This document shows positions 47,990-60,317 of a stretch of DNA of 64,000 nt, in pieces. The position numbers and the translations under genes were made by a program. The stretch comes from Cenococcum geophilum 1.58. Its lineage: Eukaryota; Ascomycota; Dothideomycetes; Gloniales; Gloniaceae. Position 1 is the stretch's first letter. Every line of letters starts with the position of its first letter. The notes beneath the pieces were generated by a model. That model was not told the origin of the DNA, ran no database searches, and was given only the letters and a program-made list of their open reading frames with translations. The DNA lies in contig KV748246.1 of the NCBI GenBank assembly GCA_001692895.1, forward strand, positions 139,106 through 203,105, in the 5' to 3' direction.

Positions 47990-49540
47990 GTTCTATAAGC
48001 TTATATTTTTTTTAAATTTCCGCTAACAATTAGGTAGTCGTCTTCTACTACTAGGTAGGAGAAGGTAAAGTCTTCTTTATTATTATAGACATGGGTATCT
48101 ACACTAGGGTTAAGTATCTAGGTATTCTAAAGTTTAAATGGAATTTAACCGGTACTAAATACAGCAGTATAGCTAGTTAGTATCTTAGAAGGTAGGGTTT
48201 TAGAATTAAAATCAATTGTAGATTCTACGTCCTTTTAATTGTTCTCCTTTGCTTCCTATTTTTCTTTTTAAATTTGGTTAACCGCGCGTTTAATTAAAGG
48301 TATAGATAAGATTATTTTATCTACTTTCTTTTAGATATCTACCCTTAGTCTCCATCCTTAAGGGCGCTTATACTTAATAATGTAATAGTAATCATTAAAT
48401 CGATATACGAGACCGTATATATATTTCTTATGCTATTTTAAATTTAAATTTAAATTGCTATTAGAATTAATGTTAGAATTTAAATCTAAATTTAAGTTGC
48501 CTTAAAGAGTTGTAAAGGCTAAGTTATTAGTAGGGGTAGTAGAGGATCCTGCTTGCTGCATGCGATAGTACTCCTTAAATTCCTTAATAAGATCAATAAT
48601 AGATAATGCGGCTTCGTCCTTACGTTCCTTATAAATAAGGTCTACTTCTAGGGCTCCTATAAAACTAGAAGAAATAGGTTTAATTACTTAAACAAAATTA
48701 TAGTATAGCCTAAATCCCTATATATCTAGTAGCTTTAATTACTCCGTAAGCTTATAGACGTTCCGCTAGTTATTTAACTATTTATTAATACTCTGCTTTT
48801 TATTATAGGCTTTTAAAGCTATATACTAATTAAGGACATCTCGTTTTTAACCTAAGGTAGTAGGGGCTAGTATAGTCTTAAGTGCCTAAAGCCGTTTGTG
48901 TACTGTATTGAGGTCGTTAATAAGTAAAAGGTAGGCTACTAATATAGTGCGAACGATATAGTTACTAATATCGTTTATAGCCCGTTTTTGCTTCTCGTAT
49001 ATATAAAGATCGTCTTTATATTTAGCATAGAGCTAGTTATAAGCGGTTAGCTAACTTAGGTCTAGCTTTGCTATTAATATAGCTGTAGGTAGTATATCCC
49101 TTAGTATAGAACGACTTAGTTATTTTAGCTTTAGACGCTCGCCTTTTTTAGATAGGTTAATATACTCCTATACCTTATTAGTTATAGCTATATCTTAGAT
49201 AATAAAGAACTACTATATCTAATTAGAAGGCTAGTTAAGGATAAGGTTAACTTTTAATTTATTAATAGTCGTTATTTTTAAGATTTTAATAGGTCAGGTA
49301 GGGTTTAATTGGCGTCTTAGTAGAACCTTATTTTAACGTTCTAAACTCTTAATTTAATTCGTTAGTTTGTTTGTCGGTTAGGTACGTACGTTAACTAGGG
49401 TTAATTGTCTGTTTGTTTAATAGATAAAGAAGCTTAAGACACTTATAAAGGTAATAAAAGTAGTGACTTCTTAAATAAGGTAGTAGATTAATTGCTTAGT
49501 AAGCGCTAAATATATAGATTAGATATAGTACGGTAGGCAG
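47990..49540 (-). pseudogene. Copia-G Gag and protease
   Basis: Gag-like helix-rich region (49540 to about 48500), a possible zinc-knuckle zone near 48360-48440, then protease near 48140-47990 (minus strand reads TWILNPSVDTHV-like sequence, the position of the Copia Asp-Ser-Gly-Ala). The same block occurs in Copia-H near 53310-53550, supporting the assignment. Degraded. Confidence 0.7.
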
Positions 49541-49548
49541 GCCGGGCT

Positions 49549-49790
49549 TATAACTATAAGCTTTATAGTGCGAGGAATTAAATAAACGACTTAATTGTAA
49601 ATTTATAAAAATTAAGTAGTATATATATATAAAGAAGGTATAGGTAATAAAATAAAAGGGTAGACTAATATGTAGTCAAAATAGGGTAATATAAGATATA
49701 TAAGGTATATAAGGTATATGAGGGTAGTGCTAATATAGGCTTAAAGGCTATAACCTTATGTCTTTAGCATAGTCTAAGTAATCGGTTATA
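49549..49790 (-). repeat. Copia-G 5' LTR
   Basis: It aligns with 44189-44438. On the minus strand it starts TATAACCGATTACTTAG, TG having become TA. The following internal bases (AAGCCCGG on the minus strand) match those after the Copia-H 5' LTR. Confidence 0.9.
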
Positions 49791-51167
49791 ATAATAAAAG
49801 TAGAAATGAATGGCAAAAAAGGACTTATAATATTATATAATTAATAAATATAGATAATATTTAGGCTTACTAAATGCTTTATAATAGGTCTATATAAGGT
49901 AGTAGTTAAATTAGTTAAATTTGACTTTTTTTTATAAGTGCTAAACTACTAATTTTCTAATTACTTTTATAAGTGAGAATAAGTAAGCCCCGCCTATATA
50001 GTATTAAATTTAGTTAATCTTACTATATAAATTAAATGCCTACTATGTATACTACGCCTACTGTTCCTTAATTACTTATATAGATTAATTTTCTAATATT
50101 ATAAGCGCGATTACTATATTATAGCGCTGATGATACACTACTATATATAACATCTCTACGTTTACTTTAATAGTCTATTAATATAATTCTAATGGAATAC
50201 TAATAGTAACTGCTAGATTTCTAAACCATACTATAGAGAAGTATAGAGGCCAATTTTATAGAGCCTTAAGTGGACTATACATATACTTTAGGTATTTTTA
50301 TTACTTAGGCGCTAGTTACTAAGTCCTTTTTAAAAGGGCTAGTTTATAAAAAGGAGATAAGAAAAAATATATAGTTATTATTTAGGTCACTAAATAGAAT
50401 TATATAATATAATATAATGGTAAGTAATCTTATACTCTATAGTAGGAATTTTTTTTTAGATATATTATTATAGTTGAAATTAAGGTCTATATAACTCGTA
50501 TAAGCTATAGTTTTTATATAAGCAGCTCGCGTATTTTAAGGCTTTTATAGCTTTTATACTAGTAGCTTATATATTTTAAAGCTTTTATAACCTTTATAGC
50601 TTCTATAATAAAATAGCTAAATTAGAAAAATAATTTTAATTTTCCTAATTTTACTTATTCTAATAATTTTTATAATTTTTATATTAAAATAAGTAATTTT
50701 ATAAAAAGCTTACTTAATAAAAATATTATACTATACTACTATAATACTATTTTATTATTATTAATTTTATATATTGCCCGATTCGGTCCTTTTACTAGGT
50801 CTATATAGGTTTCTACCTTCTATATATAGGAAAAATCCCTAGTAAGGAGAAAACCTAAGTATATCTTTCTAACTAATATTACGCGCTCCGCCTTCGCCTA
50901 GCCTATTTACCTTTATACTACTATATTACTATAATATTATAATAAAACTAACTTAGAACTAATTTAGAAAATATTTATTAAAATATATTATAGATTATAA
51001 AATAGCCGCCGCCTCTACCGTTGTCGCTAGGGCGCCGCTTGCTATATAGCCCCTAAAGACACGTCACTAGATACTAGCTACCGCAACTAACAACTATTTT
51101 ATTATAACTTGTCTACTATAGACAACTAATCTACCGCAGATAGCTAGTCTACTATCGCTGCAGACGG
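49791..51167. other. AT-rich spacer, no gene seen
   Basis: Very AT-rich with runs of TATA and short repeats such as GCTTTTATAGC at about 50545-50600. No domain, LTR pair or RNA gene is apparent. The stretch 51000-51290 is locally richer in GC, with CTACCG/GACGCAGACG-type short repeats leading into the microsatellite. Confidence 0.55.
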
Positions 51168-51289
51168 CTACTGCACTATAGGCGTATGGTAGACGTATAG
51201 TAGACGTAGATATAAACGTAGACGCAGACGCAGACGTAAACAATAACCACCGTAATATACTGTACTGTAGATAGCTGGTCTACTATAAA

Positions 51290-51330
51290 TAACTACTACT
51301 ACCACCGCCACCACCGCTACTACCACCACT

Positions 51331-51361
<31 letters not shown>

Positions 51362-51513
51362 TTACTACCACTACTACTACCACTACTACTACCACTACCA
51401 CTACCACTACTACTACTACTACTACTACCACTACCACTACTACTACTACTACTACTATCACTACCACTACACTACTACTACCACTACTACTATTACCACT
51501 ACTACCACCACTA
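51290..51513. repeat. (CTA/CCA)n triplet microsatellite
   Basis: Over 200 bases of CTA and CCA triplets, imperfect. A 99-codon minus-strand open frame (51168-51467), nearly all valine, is only the translation of this repeat. Copia-H starts immediately after it. Confidence 0.97.
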
Positions 51514-51514
51514 C

Positions 51515-51733
51515 TATAACCGACTACTGGACCTTATATATTACCTTATTCACTAACGTCAGCACTACCCTTGTATACCTTATATATCTTTTATTACCCT
51601 GTTTCGACTATATATTAGTCTCCCCTTTTATCTTATTCCTAATACCTTCCTTATATATATATAGACGCTTTAGAGCTACATTTATAATTAAGTCGTTCAT
51701 TTAATCCTTTATACTATAAAGCTTATAGTTATA
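51515..51733 (+). repeat. Copia-H 5' LTR
   Basis: It starts TATAACCGACTACTGG and ends AGCTTATAGTTATA. It aligns with 54309-54525 and with the reverse complement of the Copia-G LTRs. Confidence 0.9.
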
Positions 51734-52240
51734 AGCCCGGATCGCACTACCTGCTAACTAATTAATTGGATCGCACTACCCGCACCACTATTAATTTACT
51801 ACCTTTGTAAGTGTCTTAAGCTTCTTTAAATACTAGATAACTAGTCGCAGCCATTACGCTATAGACGCCCTACTAAAACTAGTCTACTATGGATAACCAG
51901 CCTACTAGGATAACTAGTCTACTAGGACAACTAGTCCACCATAATAACTAGTCTATAGCTATTACGCTATAGGCAACTAATACTATAACTAGTCGCAGCT
52001 ATTATACTATAGATAACCTTTACTAGATATTAAATAAATAGACGATTGACCTTAACTAATAATAGTACCTAACTGACAAATGAACTAATAAATTAAATTA
52101 AAAGTTTGGAACGTTAAAATAAGGTTTTTGCTAAGCCACTAATTGGACCCTGCCTGACCCTATAAATCCTAAAAATAACGACCACTAATGAATTAAAAGT
52201 TAACCTTATCCTTAACTAGCCTTCTAATTAGATATAGTGG
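51734..52240 (+). other. Copia-H leader with CTAGTCTACTA repeats
   Basis: Begins AAGCCCGGATCGCACTACC, with GGATCGCACTACC present twice (about 51740 and 51769). It then holds dispersed ACTAGTC(T/C)AC repeats between about 51880 and 51960. Non-coding. Confidence 0.6.
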
Positions 52241-52249
52241 TTCTTTATT

Positions 52250-53600
52250 ATATAAGACACTGCTAAAACTAATAAGGTATAGGAGTATATGGACCCAGCT
52301 AAAAAGAAAGACAATCTTCTAAAGCTAGAACTACCGAAACGTCCTATACTAAAAGACGTACTACCTACGGCTATATTGATAGTAAAGCTAGATATAATCT
52401 AGCTTATAGCCTATAACTAGCTCTATTCCGAATATAAAGACAATCTCTATATATATAAGAAGTAAGAATAGGCTATAAACGGTATTAGCAACTATATCAT
52501 TTGCTCTACATTAGTAACCTACCTTCCCCTTATTAACGGCCTTAATACGGTATACGAACGGCTTTAAGCACTTAAGACTGCACTAGCTCCTACCACTTTA
52601 GGTTAAAAGCACGACGTCTTTATCTAATATACGGCTCTAAAGGCCTACGATATAATATAGAGCATCGACAAATAGTTAAACAATTGGCGAAATGTCTATA
52701 AGCTTGCTAAGCAATTAGAGCTACTAAATGTATAGGGGTTTAGGGCATACTACAATTTCGTTTAGGCAATTAAGCCTATCTCTTCTAGCTTTGTAGAAGC
52801 ACTAGAAGTAGATCTTATTAGAAAAGAACGGAAGGACGAAGACGCCCTATCTATTATTAACCTAATTAAAGAATTTAAGGAGCACTACCGCATGTAGTAA
52901 GCATCTCCTACTACTACTACCAATAGCTCTACATTTGTAACCCTATAAGGCAATTCCAATTCTAATTTAGATTCTAACCCTAATACTAATTCCGATATAC
53001 AATGGTATAAGAAATATATATACGGCCTTATATATCGATACGGCAACTATTACTATATTATTAAGCACAAGCGCCCTTAGGGATGGAAACCAAGGCTAGA
53101 CATTTAAAAGAAAATAGATGAAATGATCTTGTCTATACCTTGGGTTAGACCTATAATTAAATGGATTTAAAAAGAAAAACAGGAAGTAAAGAACAATTAG
53201 AAGAATATAGAATCTACAATTAACTTTAATTCTAAAACCCTACCTTCTAAAACCCTGACTAGCTATGCTGCCGTGTTTAGTACTAGTAAAACTTTATTTA
53301 AACTCTAGAATACCTGGATACTTAACCCTAGTGTAGATACCCACGTCTATAATAACTAAGAAGACTTTACCTTCTCCTACCTAGCTGTAGAAGACGATTG
53401 CCTAATTGCTAGTAGAAATTTCAAAAAAATATAAGCTTATGGAACAGTAACGATTACCGTTAATACACCTACTGGGAAGTTGAAAATGAAGCTATCCTAT
53501 ATAGTACTAGTACCCACTATATTTATAAATATCGTAGCACTATTAAGAGCTACTAATAATAACATCTATTTCGACTTAGGACGAAACTTACTATACCGTT
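52250..53600 (+). pseudogene. Copia-H Gag and protease
   Basis: Gag-like region (52250 to about 53120) with a possible knuckle zone at about 53010-53060 (Tyr/Cys-Arg-Tyr-Gly-Asn pattern). The protease then reads NTWILNPSVDTHVYNNQEDF from about 53305, matching the Copia protease Trp-Ile-(Leu/Val)-Asp-Ser-Gly-Ala-Ser/Thr-x-His position, and LLRATNNNIYFDLGRNLLYR at about 53545-53600. CA and TG are better kept here than in Copia-G. Confidence 0.75.
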
Positions 53601-54308
53601 TAGTGACTAGCGAAACAGTCTGCTATATAAAACAACTAGAGGGCTACTAGGCGCTGATGTATAGAGAGCCTATGAATTCCCTAGAATTAACTAAATCAAT
53701 ATTCTTAACCCTTAAGAGATATTAGCCTATATTGGCACCAGATCCGCCTATATCGGCACCAGTTATAATAACCGCGACGTTACTAAATATGATATCTATA
53801 TCGTCACTAGAGTCACCAAATGTATCGCAGCTAGCAGCTTGTGTAAGAACCTGTTAAGGATATAAGAGGTAATTTAAATTAGGCAATAAGCTTTATAAGC
53901 ACCTAAGAGAGAGCTATATATATAGCTAGCAGTAATAAGAGACTTAGCTAAATACGACAGCTATATCTAAAGCCTTATTATATTAAACAACTGCCTTAAA
54001 TATAGATTAAACCACCACACTACAAGGACTTTAAGACGATATCTTAGATATAATTAAAGCAATTCTTACCTAGCTAAGCAGTTTACTAGAACCGCTCTAA
54101 ATGCTAATAAAATCTTAGCTAAACCCTCTGCTGACGGCCTTACTAAGATCTATTACAATATTTGTAATATCTATAATACTTACAATATCCGCAATATCTT
54201 TACAATTACCCTACTCCTAAAGTGTACCTAAATTTCCTATTTTAGTACAATTCTCTACCTTTATTTATTTTCTACAGCTTTAACTATACCGTTAAATCTG
54301 GGGGGGTA

Positions 54309-54525
54309 TGTAACCGACTACTAGACCTTGTATATTACCCTATTTACTAGCGTTAGCACTACCCTTATATACCTTGTATATCTTTTATTACCCTATTTTA
54401 ACTATATATTAGTCTCCCCTTTTATCTTATTCCTAATACCTTCCTTATATATATATAGACGCTTTAGAGCTATATTTACAATCAAGTTGTTTATTTAATC
54501 CTTTACACTGTAAAGCTTACAACTA
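54309..54525 (+). repeat. Copia-H 3' LTR
   Basis: TGTAACCGACTACTAG, preceded by the purine tract ATCTGGGGGGGTA (about 54296-54308). It aligns with 51515-51733. Confidence 0.9.
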
Positions 54526-55620
54526 CTATAATACTATACTATACTATAAAACTAGACAGCTATTATAATATAGGCTTACCGTAGATGCACCGCTAGGGCG
54601 GCTATATAGGGAGAAAGGGGCTAGCCTGTATTACTTTAGTATATTAAATATAAGGTGTATAGGTATACTGGTATTTATACCCTATATAAGACAACCTTAT
54701 AAAAAATTTCCCTATAGGAGCGGGTATATATAGCGAGGTTCGCCCTTATAGAATACTATTAGTAGGTTACTTTTAGGGAGAGTACCTACTAATTACTAAT
54801 TGCCTACCTATTTCTTTAGTAAGGAGAAGAAATAGGGTATAGAATAAAAAAGTCGCTTAGGGGTAATTAGTAGCTACTTTTAAGCTAGTAAGTTATTAGG
54901 TCTCTCTTATTCTTATATATAAAACTATTATAAACACCTTAAATAGAATGTTATAAGTACTAAGCTAAGAGATAGAGGATGCTATAGAGTTAGTTATGGT
55001 ATGGGCTATAATGGACCTAGTGGAACTATATAACGAGGAATGGTAACTAAGGTTATATAATAAGGAACGTTAGAACATTAGGAACGTAAGGAACGCTGTA
55101 TTCTTTATATACCTTATATACCTTATATATAAGGAGGATTTCTTAGGAGTTAGGTTATGTATTTAAAGGAATATAGTCCCTAGCTTAGATAGTTCTCTTT
55201 TTATAGTAAATCTTAAAATATAATTAGAGTTAATTTATTAGGCACACACTCTATAAGTTAAACGGTCTTATTTTATCTTTACTTATATATCTAACCCATT
55301 AGCATTTACCCCGTAATTCTTACTATAAGTATTTATTATATATTTACTACCTAGTTATAATTTAAATAAATAGTTTAATAAAATAGTACTGCGATAAGCT
55401 TCTATAACCTAAGTAACGACCTTAGAATTAAGTAAGAACACTAGTATAAGGGATACTAACTCTTAAGTAGTTATAGTAAGACAACTTTGGGCAATAGTTA
55501 ACTAGATAACTGGTAACGGCGTAGTATTTAAAGTAAGAATTAATAATATGGGTGCAATAAAGATTAAAATACTATCTATTAAACAAATTATAGGAAAAAA
55601 AGTAAAACTTAAAGGGTTTC
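54526..55620. other. AT-rich spacer, no gene seen
   Basis: No coding signal. It contains short TATA-rich repeats (TATACCTTATATACCTTATATA near 55100) and the CTATACTATACTATA run at 54526-54545. A region at about 54690-54850 has a TATATATAGCGAGG element that could be promoter-like LTR debris, but no paired copy is visible. Confidence 0.5.
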
Positions 55621-55861
55621 TATAAGGCTATTGCCTAGGTATATAGTAGGGAGTAGGTAAGCCGAGTATAAGTTATAGGAGTGGAAGAGAGGATAATATA
55701 GTAAAGAGTAGGCATAAGCCTTATATAGAGACGAACCGATAAGGAGGATAGGAGGGCTGTAAGCCTAAGGAGCTTATAAGGGATTGCTAAGGACTAGCCG
55801 AAGGCTAGCCCTAGAGAGCTTCTAGGTGTGTACCCGAGTAAGGGATAAAATATCCCTTATA
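55621..55861 (-). repeat. LTR-like repeat F, copy 2
   Basis: Inverted match to 43745-44002 along almost the whole length (shared CTCCTATCCTCCTTATCGG and CTATATAAGGCTTATGCC). Its TATA-like box reads on the minus strand. It abuts the gypsy-5 Gag remnant without being its LTR in orientation, so it is probably an independent solo LTR. Confidence 0.75.
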
Positions 55862-55869
55862 GTTTCTTA

Positions 55870-57200
55870 CTTAAATAAAGCTTAAGATTAGATATAAAAG
55901 ATTAAAGTTACTATTAGTATTAGATTAAGTAGTGTATATAGGACTATTCCTAGCAGGATAAGTACTTAAGTGGTTTAAACTATATCTTATAGAGTTTAAA
56001 GCCAATAGTATAATAATAACTAATGCGGAAGTATAATATATTCTTAATATAGGGAGACTTTATAAATAGGCTAATATAGATATATAGAGACCTAGAAGCT
56101 ATAGCAATGGCAGAGTAGAAGTTATAAGAACTTACGCAATAGGGATTAGCAATAGAATATACGATGTAATTTTAAATATACGCTATATAGAGCGAATGGA
56201 ATAATAAGGCGTTAATGGCATAATATTAACAAGGACTTATATTAAAAGTCTAGAATATATTAATACTTATAGAAGATATAACTATAATAAGAGAATTGAT
56301 TAACTAAGTAGTTAAGATTAATAATAAAATCTACTAAAGAAAAATAGCTAGGAAGGGCTATAATAGATCACTTTAGTTATATAAGACGCAGTAGACGTAT
56401 TAACTAAGTTAGAAACTATACTATAGTAGACTAGAGCTAATAGATCTAAGTAGTACTAAAGAATATAAAAATTAAAATAAGAAACTATAGAAACCTAGAA
56501 ATTAAGGATTAAGTAATTAAAAGTCTAGGGAGCGTAGGCTAAACTAAGAATCTTAAGAGAAGAAGACGTTTAAATAGACTCTATAATAGTAGTAATAGTT
56601 TAAAGATAGAGCTTATATAGGATACAATAAAAAAGAGTATTATATTAAGGATTATTAAAGTAAAAAAGGTAATAATATAGCTAGAGGAATAAATATACTA
56701 TAGGATATTAATAAGTTAAGAGGTATAAAGAAATGCTCAATTAAAAGCTTTACCTTTTATTATAATAATATATATTAAATTTATAAAGAAGTAAAGTATA
56801 GCGTAAGTTATTAGCTATAGAAACTAAAATTATACTAAATAAAAGGTATTAATAAGCTAAGTAATAAAGAGTTAAATAAATTCTATAAACTAGATAAAGA
56901 CCCTATAGCTATATATAGCTAATAGTTAACAGAAATATTTATATAAAATCACTTTATATTAAAAGAAGACTTAAGTGACTATAAGGTAGTAAAGGCAACT
57001 TACTAAAAGTATATAGACCTTTAAGATATAATATTAGAGGTAGAGACTAAGACAGCTATAGAGTATAAATTAGTAATAGGGATTAAGACTCTATTAGATA
57101 CAATATCTATTACTTTATAAGATAATTAGTAAAATAATTAAAGGATTACTTTGGTACTTAATAAAGGCAAAACGCTAATAAACTAAAAACCTAAGTAATA
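55870..57200 (+). pseudogene. gypsy-5 Gag remnant
   Basis: Plus-strand Ty3/gypsy Gag. The retrotransposon-gag helix block reads WNNKALMA near 56190-56215 and GLILKVQNILILIEDITIIR at about 56232-56292, then INQVVKINNKIYQRKIARKG at about 56300-56355, matching the common fungal pattern Trp-Asn-Asp-Lys-Ala-Leu ... Gly-Leu-Lys. Downstream sequence to about 57200 is charged and less clear. The N terminus and everything after Gag are absent. Degraded. Confidence 0.75.
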
Positions 57201-57739
57201 GTAATAGAAAATAGTAGGAATATATAATAACGGAATACTACTAAAGGAACTAATAACTAAGAACTAAAAAAATCTTCTAAGAGGATAGATTAGGTTAAGA
57301 AAATCTATAAAATAGCAAATAGAAAGATTAGCAGATCCTTTTATAGACTTAAAGAATCTAATAGTTAGAATAAAAAGTAAATAAAAAGTTCTTTTAATAA
57401 AAGATCCTAAGTACTAGAAATAATTCTATAAATAGGTAGGATATAAACAGTTAAAAGAGGAAAAAGGATTTAAACCTATTTTACTTAAAAAACTAGATAA
57501 GGATTAGTTCGGATATAATAAGTAAATTAAGGACTAATAGGCTAAGTAAGACTATTTAAAATTAAGAAAATAAAGCTATAGAGTACTAGTTAGGAAAGTC
57601 ATTAATAGACCTAGAATAGATATACTAAAAGTTAAATAGTTATAAGAACTAAAGTAAGAAAAAGAATTAAATATATTGCCTAGGGAGAATTTAAGTAATA
57701 ATTAATTTATAAAACTACTTTTAGAGCCACTATAGTAGT

Positions 57740-59270
57740 AAAACACGCCTACTAGCTATCTAATAAAGAAATAACCACCTCTAATCAAATCTATAGTATA
57801 TTATACCCTAGACCTAATATATACAGTATAGCCGGAAAGCCTACGCGATATAGGAGGGTCGTAGTAGACTTAAAGGGTGGCCGTATAGAAAATCGCGACT
57901 ATAATAAACCTAATAGGGAGTGACCTAACTAAAAGATAATAGCTAGAAATGGTAGAAACTTATAGACCTTCTAAAAGACATTAAGGAAGATTTAGGAAAG
58001 GGAGAGGACGAATACTTACGCGTAGGAGTAGCGTAGGTAGCATAATAAGTAGGCTAAATCGCTTAGAAGCTCTAGGTAAAGTATAATAGAAACTAAAACA
58101 TAGTAGAGAATAGGCTTAGGCGTATTAAAGATGCTATAAAATTATAGGAATTACTAATAGTATAAGTAGTAAAGCTAATATAGGCTAATACTACTATAAA
58201 CGCATAACTGACAACCCTTTAGCGTATACCTAGCGTAATATTAGTAAGAGCTACAGTTAGGACCTAAACACTAAAGGTAGTAGGAACGGACTTAGAATAG
58301 ATTTTTATATTAATTAAAATATATATACTAAAGGCAGTGGCAGTAAGGGTCCTATATAGCAGTAATATAAAAATTATACTTCCTAACTAGTAGATAAAAG
58401 ACTAAGTTATTACTTAGGGAGATACCTCTGAGTATAAGATCCTCTACTAAAACTACCTAGTTAAAGTAATAGGGGTACCCCTTAATATATAAGTGGAAAG
58501 TAGGCGAGGCGCTATAAATATATAGCTTATTTAGAGGATTATAGAGACTACTAAAAAACTAGCCCTAGAAGTTATTATAATTAGAGTTATATAGCTTTAT
58601 AAAGAATATATAACGTATATAGGGGAATTATTAGGGCTCTAAAGGGTTAAAACGCGCAGCATCTTAATAATTAACCTATTAACCTAAGAGATATAGGCAA
58701 TAGTAGCCCGTAAAGGAGTAGTTATAAACAGCCTTTAATATAAAGCCTGGCTATACCACTATAGAGTTTAAGTCTAATAATACTATAGATACTAATAGTA
58801 AGGACACACCTAGAGTGTATATAGGAGGTAGGTAATATACGGGGAGTACGCCGGCAATTATAATACTAAGGACTGTCTAAAGGATAAAGGAGTTAGATAT
58901 ATAAACTATGGTAAGGAATATAAAGTATAGTAGAAAATGGTATTATATAATATCTACTAAGTGTACTTAGAAGCTACTAGGATAAGATAAGCCTAATTAT
59001 ACTAGATTATAGCTATACTTTAGAGAAATGTATATAAGGAGAAGGAGATAAGTAGGGTAAATAATAGTGGCTAAATAATTAAATAGTAGAAGAGAATTAG
59101 GATACCTACCCTAATAGAAGTAGTCTCTACCCAACTAGTAGCAAAACGGGCCGTAGAACGCCCGTAAGGCAGCACTAATACCGCTAAAGACCCATCCTAG
59201 TAAAGAATCCCAATTATAGTAGCCCTAGGTAAGACGCTCTAAATATAAAGGGAAGACGCCTATAAGTTAC
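57740..59270 (+). pseudogene. LINE D ORF1 with triple zinc knuckle
   Basis: ORF1-like protein: charged N-terminal half (ending near 58080), then a region with AINIQLIQRIIETTKKLALE (about 58510-58570). Clustered Cys/His knuckles follow at about 58780-58935, readable around QQGHTQSVYRRQVIYGEYAG and NYNTKDCLKDKGVRYINYGK. The spacing is that of three CCHC-like units with most Cys now Tyr, a G-to-A change typical of RIP. It ends with a Gln-rich tail before the endonuclease. Frequent TAG/TAA. Confidence 0.82.
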
Positions 59271-59279
59271 TAGATAAGT

Positions 59280-60090
59280 TATAAAAGGGTTAATAATAGT
59301 ATAATATAACTATAAACACTTAAATTATAGAGTAATACGCCCTTTATTTAATAGCCTAGACTTAATAAAATACTAGATAATAGCCTTATAGGAACTAGTA
59401 TTTAATAAGCAAACCTATAAAATATACTAACTAAAAAGATACTACCTCTTATACGAACTAGACCTGTCTACCTATATATACTTTCTAATTAACTAACGCA
59501 TTAATGTATAGGCGTATAATTACTATACTATTAGCTCTAATATAGCTAAACTATATATAGCTATAGATAGGGGCCAAATTAATATAGTTACTATTTATAA
59601 CCTAAGAGATAATAGATCCTAGATAACTATATAGGGACTACTTTAATAAACCATTAATATTATAGAAGGCGAGAAAATAGTCCTAGGGGACTTTAATATA
59701 TACTATATAGTATAGAGAGGACAGTAGGCTATAGTAGAGGTATAGGCAACTTACTTACTTAATGAATTAAAAACGCGAGGCCTTGCCCTAATTATCCTAA
59801 TAGGCGAACCTATCTAGAAAAGAGGAACCTAAGAGAATATAATTAACCTTATATTTATATAAGAAATACTTATAAATTAGCTAGTATTTTATAGGATAGA
59901 AAATATATAAATAATAACTGCGGACTATATACTTATATAAATAACTTTTAATATTAATATATTAGCGCAATAAATTCACTAGAGATATACTATATAAAAA
60001 CTTAGTTAGAAAAAATATACCTAGGAAATTACTAATAGACTAGTAGTAATACCTTAGATAACGCTAGAAGATATTTAAAGAACTATAAGT
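59280..60090 (+). pseudogene. LINE D AP endonuclease
   Basis: APE domain: VQYNYKHLNYRVIRPLFNSL-like start near 59300 (Gln/Asn-Tyr-Asn), QIIALQEPVFNKQTYK at about 59380-59425 (the Gln-Glu-Pro block), NIVTIYNLRDNRSQ at about 59590-59625, KIVLGDFNIYYIVQRG at about 59670-59715 (the Gly-Asp-Phe-Asn-x-His block with His to Tyr), and RGTQENIINLIF at about 59822-59857. It reads better than the ORF1 before it. The reverse transcriptase that should follow is absent. Confidence 0.88.
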
Positions 60091-60125
60091 AACTATTTAA
60101 ATAAATATTACCTAAAGGCCTAGCC

Positions 60126-60317
60126 TGTAACGGCGCTAGGGCGTATTATCTAGATTAAGGCTTAGTTAGGGGTTCGGCTAAAGGCTTGGCCCCTTAATAC
60201 GTATATGTAGCACGTTGTCTCCTATATATATCTCTTCTTCTCCTTAGCTTAATATCTTTATAATACAGTATTCGTTCACTTTATCTTAAAGTATTTATTT
60301 AAGCCTCCGTCGAGGCA
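60126..60317 (+). repeat. LTR-like sequence ending LINE D
   Basis: TGTAACGGCGCTAGGGCG to CCGTCGAGGCA, 192 bases with TG...CA ends, a CTCCTATATATATCTC TATA-like element and a CTTATTT-rich tail. No second copy in the window. Orientation plus by its promoter-like order. Possibly a solo LTR. Confidence 0.5.

Larger units (their letters stand above)
44189..49790 (-). mobile_element. Copia-G, complete minus-strand Ty1/Copia fossil
   Basis: A Ty1/Copia element of 5.6 kb with LTRs at 44189-44438 and 49549-49790. A purine tract (TCTAGGGGGG on the minus strand, about 44440-44453) is adjacent to the left LTR, which makes it the 3' LTR. Coding order on the minus strand is Gag, protease, integrase, reverse transcriptase, RNase H. 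It is structurally whole but broken many times by RIP-type changes. A shorter member of the same family lies at 51515-54525 in opposite orientation. Confidence 0.92.
51515..54525 (+). mobile_element. Copia-H, internally shortened Copia fossil
   Basis: Plus-strand element of 3.0 kb with LTRs at 51515-51733 and 54309-54525, of the same family as Copia-G. It keeps the leader, Gag and protease (51734 to about 53600) and a short RNase H tail (about 53870-54240) with the purine tract, but the integrase and reverse transcriptase part is absent. It is therefore a non-autonomous deletion derivative that would have depended on full copies. Degraded by RIP-type changes and inactive. Confidence 0.88.
57700..60125 (+). 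mobile_element. LINE D, 3'-lacking non-LTR retrotransposon
   Basis: Plus-strand LINE with ORF1 and the endonuclease part of ORF2, but no reverse transcriptase or tail. It stops at 60125, where an LTR begins. Loss of the 3' side is unlike normal 5' truncation and points to later deletion or rearrangement. The layout and motifs resemble LINE A (ORF1 with knuckles, then APE), but the two do not align closely. The left boundary is uncertain; 57200-57700 is Lys/Gln-rich and could belong to either neighbour. Confidence 0.82.

Noticed and set aside
51168-51467. 99-codon poly-valine frame
   Set aside because: Translation of a CTA/CCA microsatellite.
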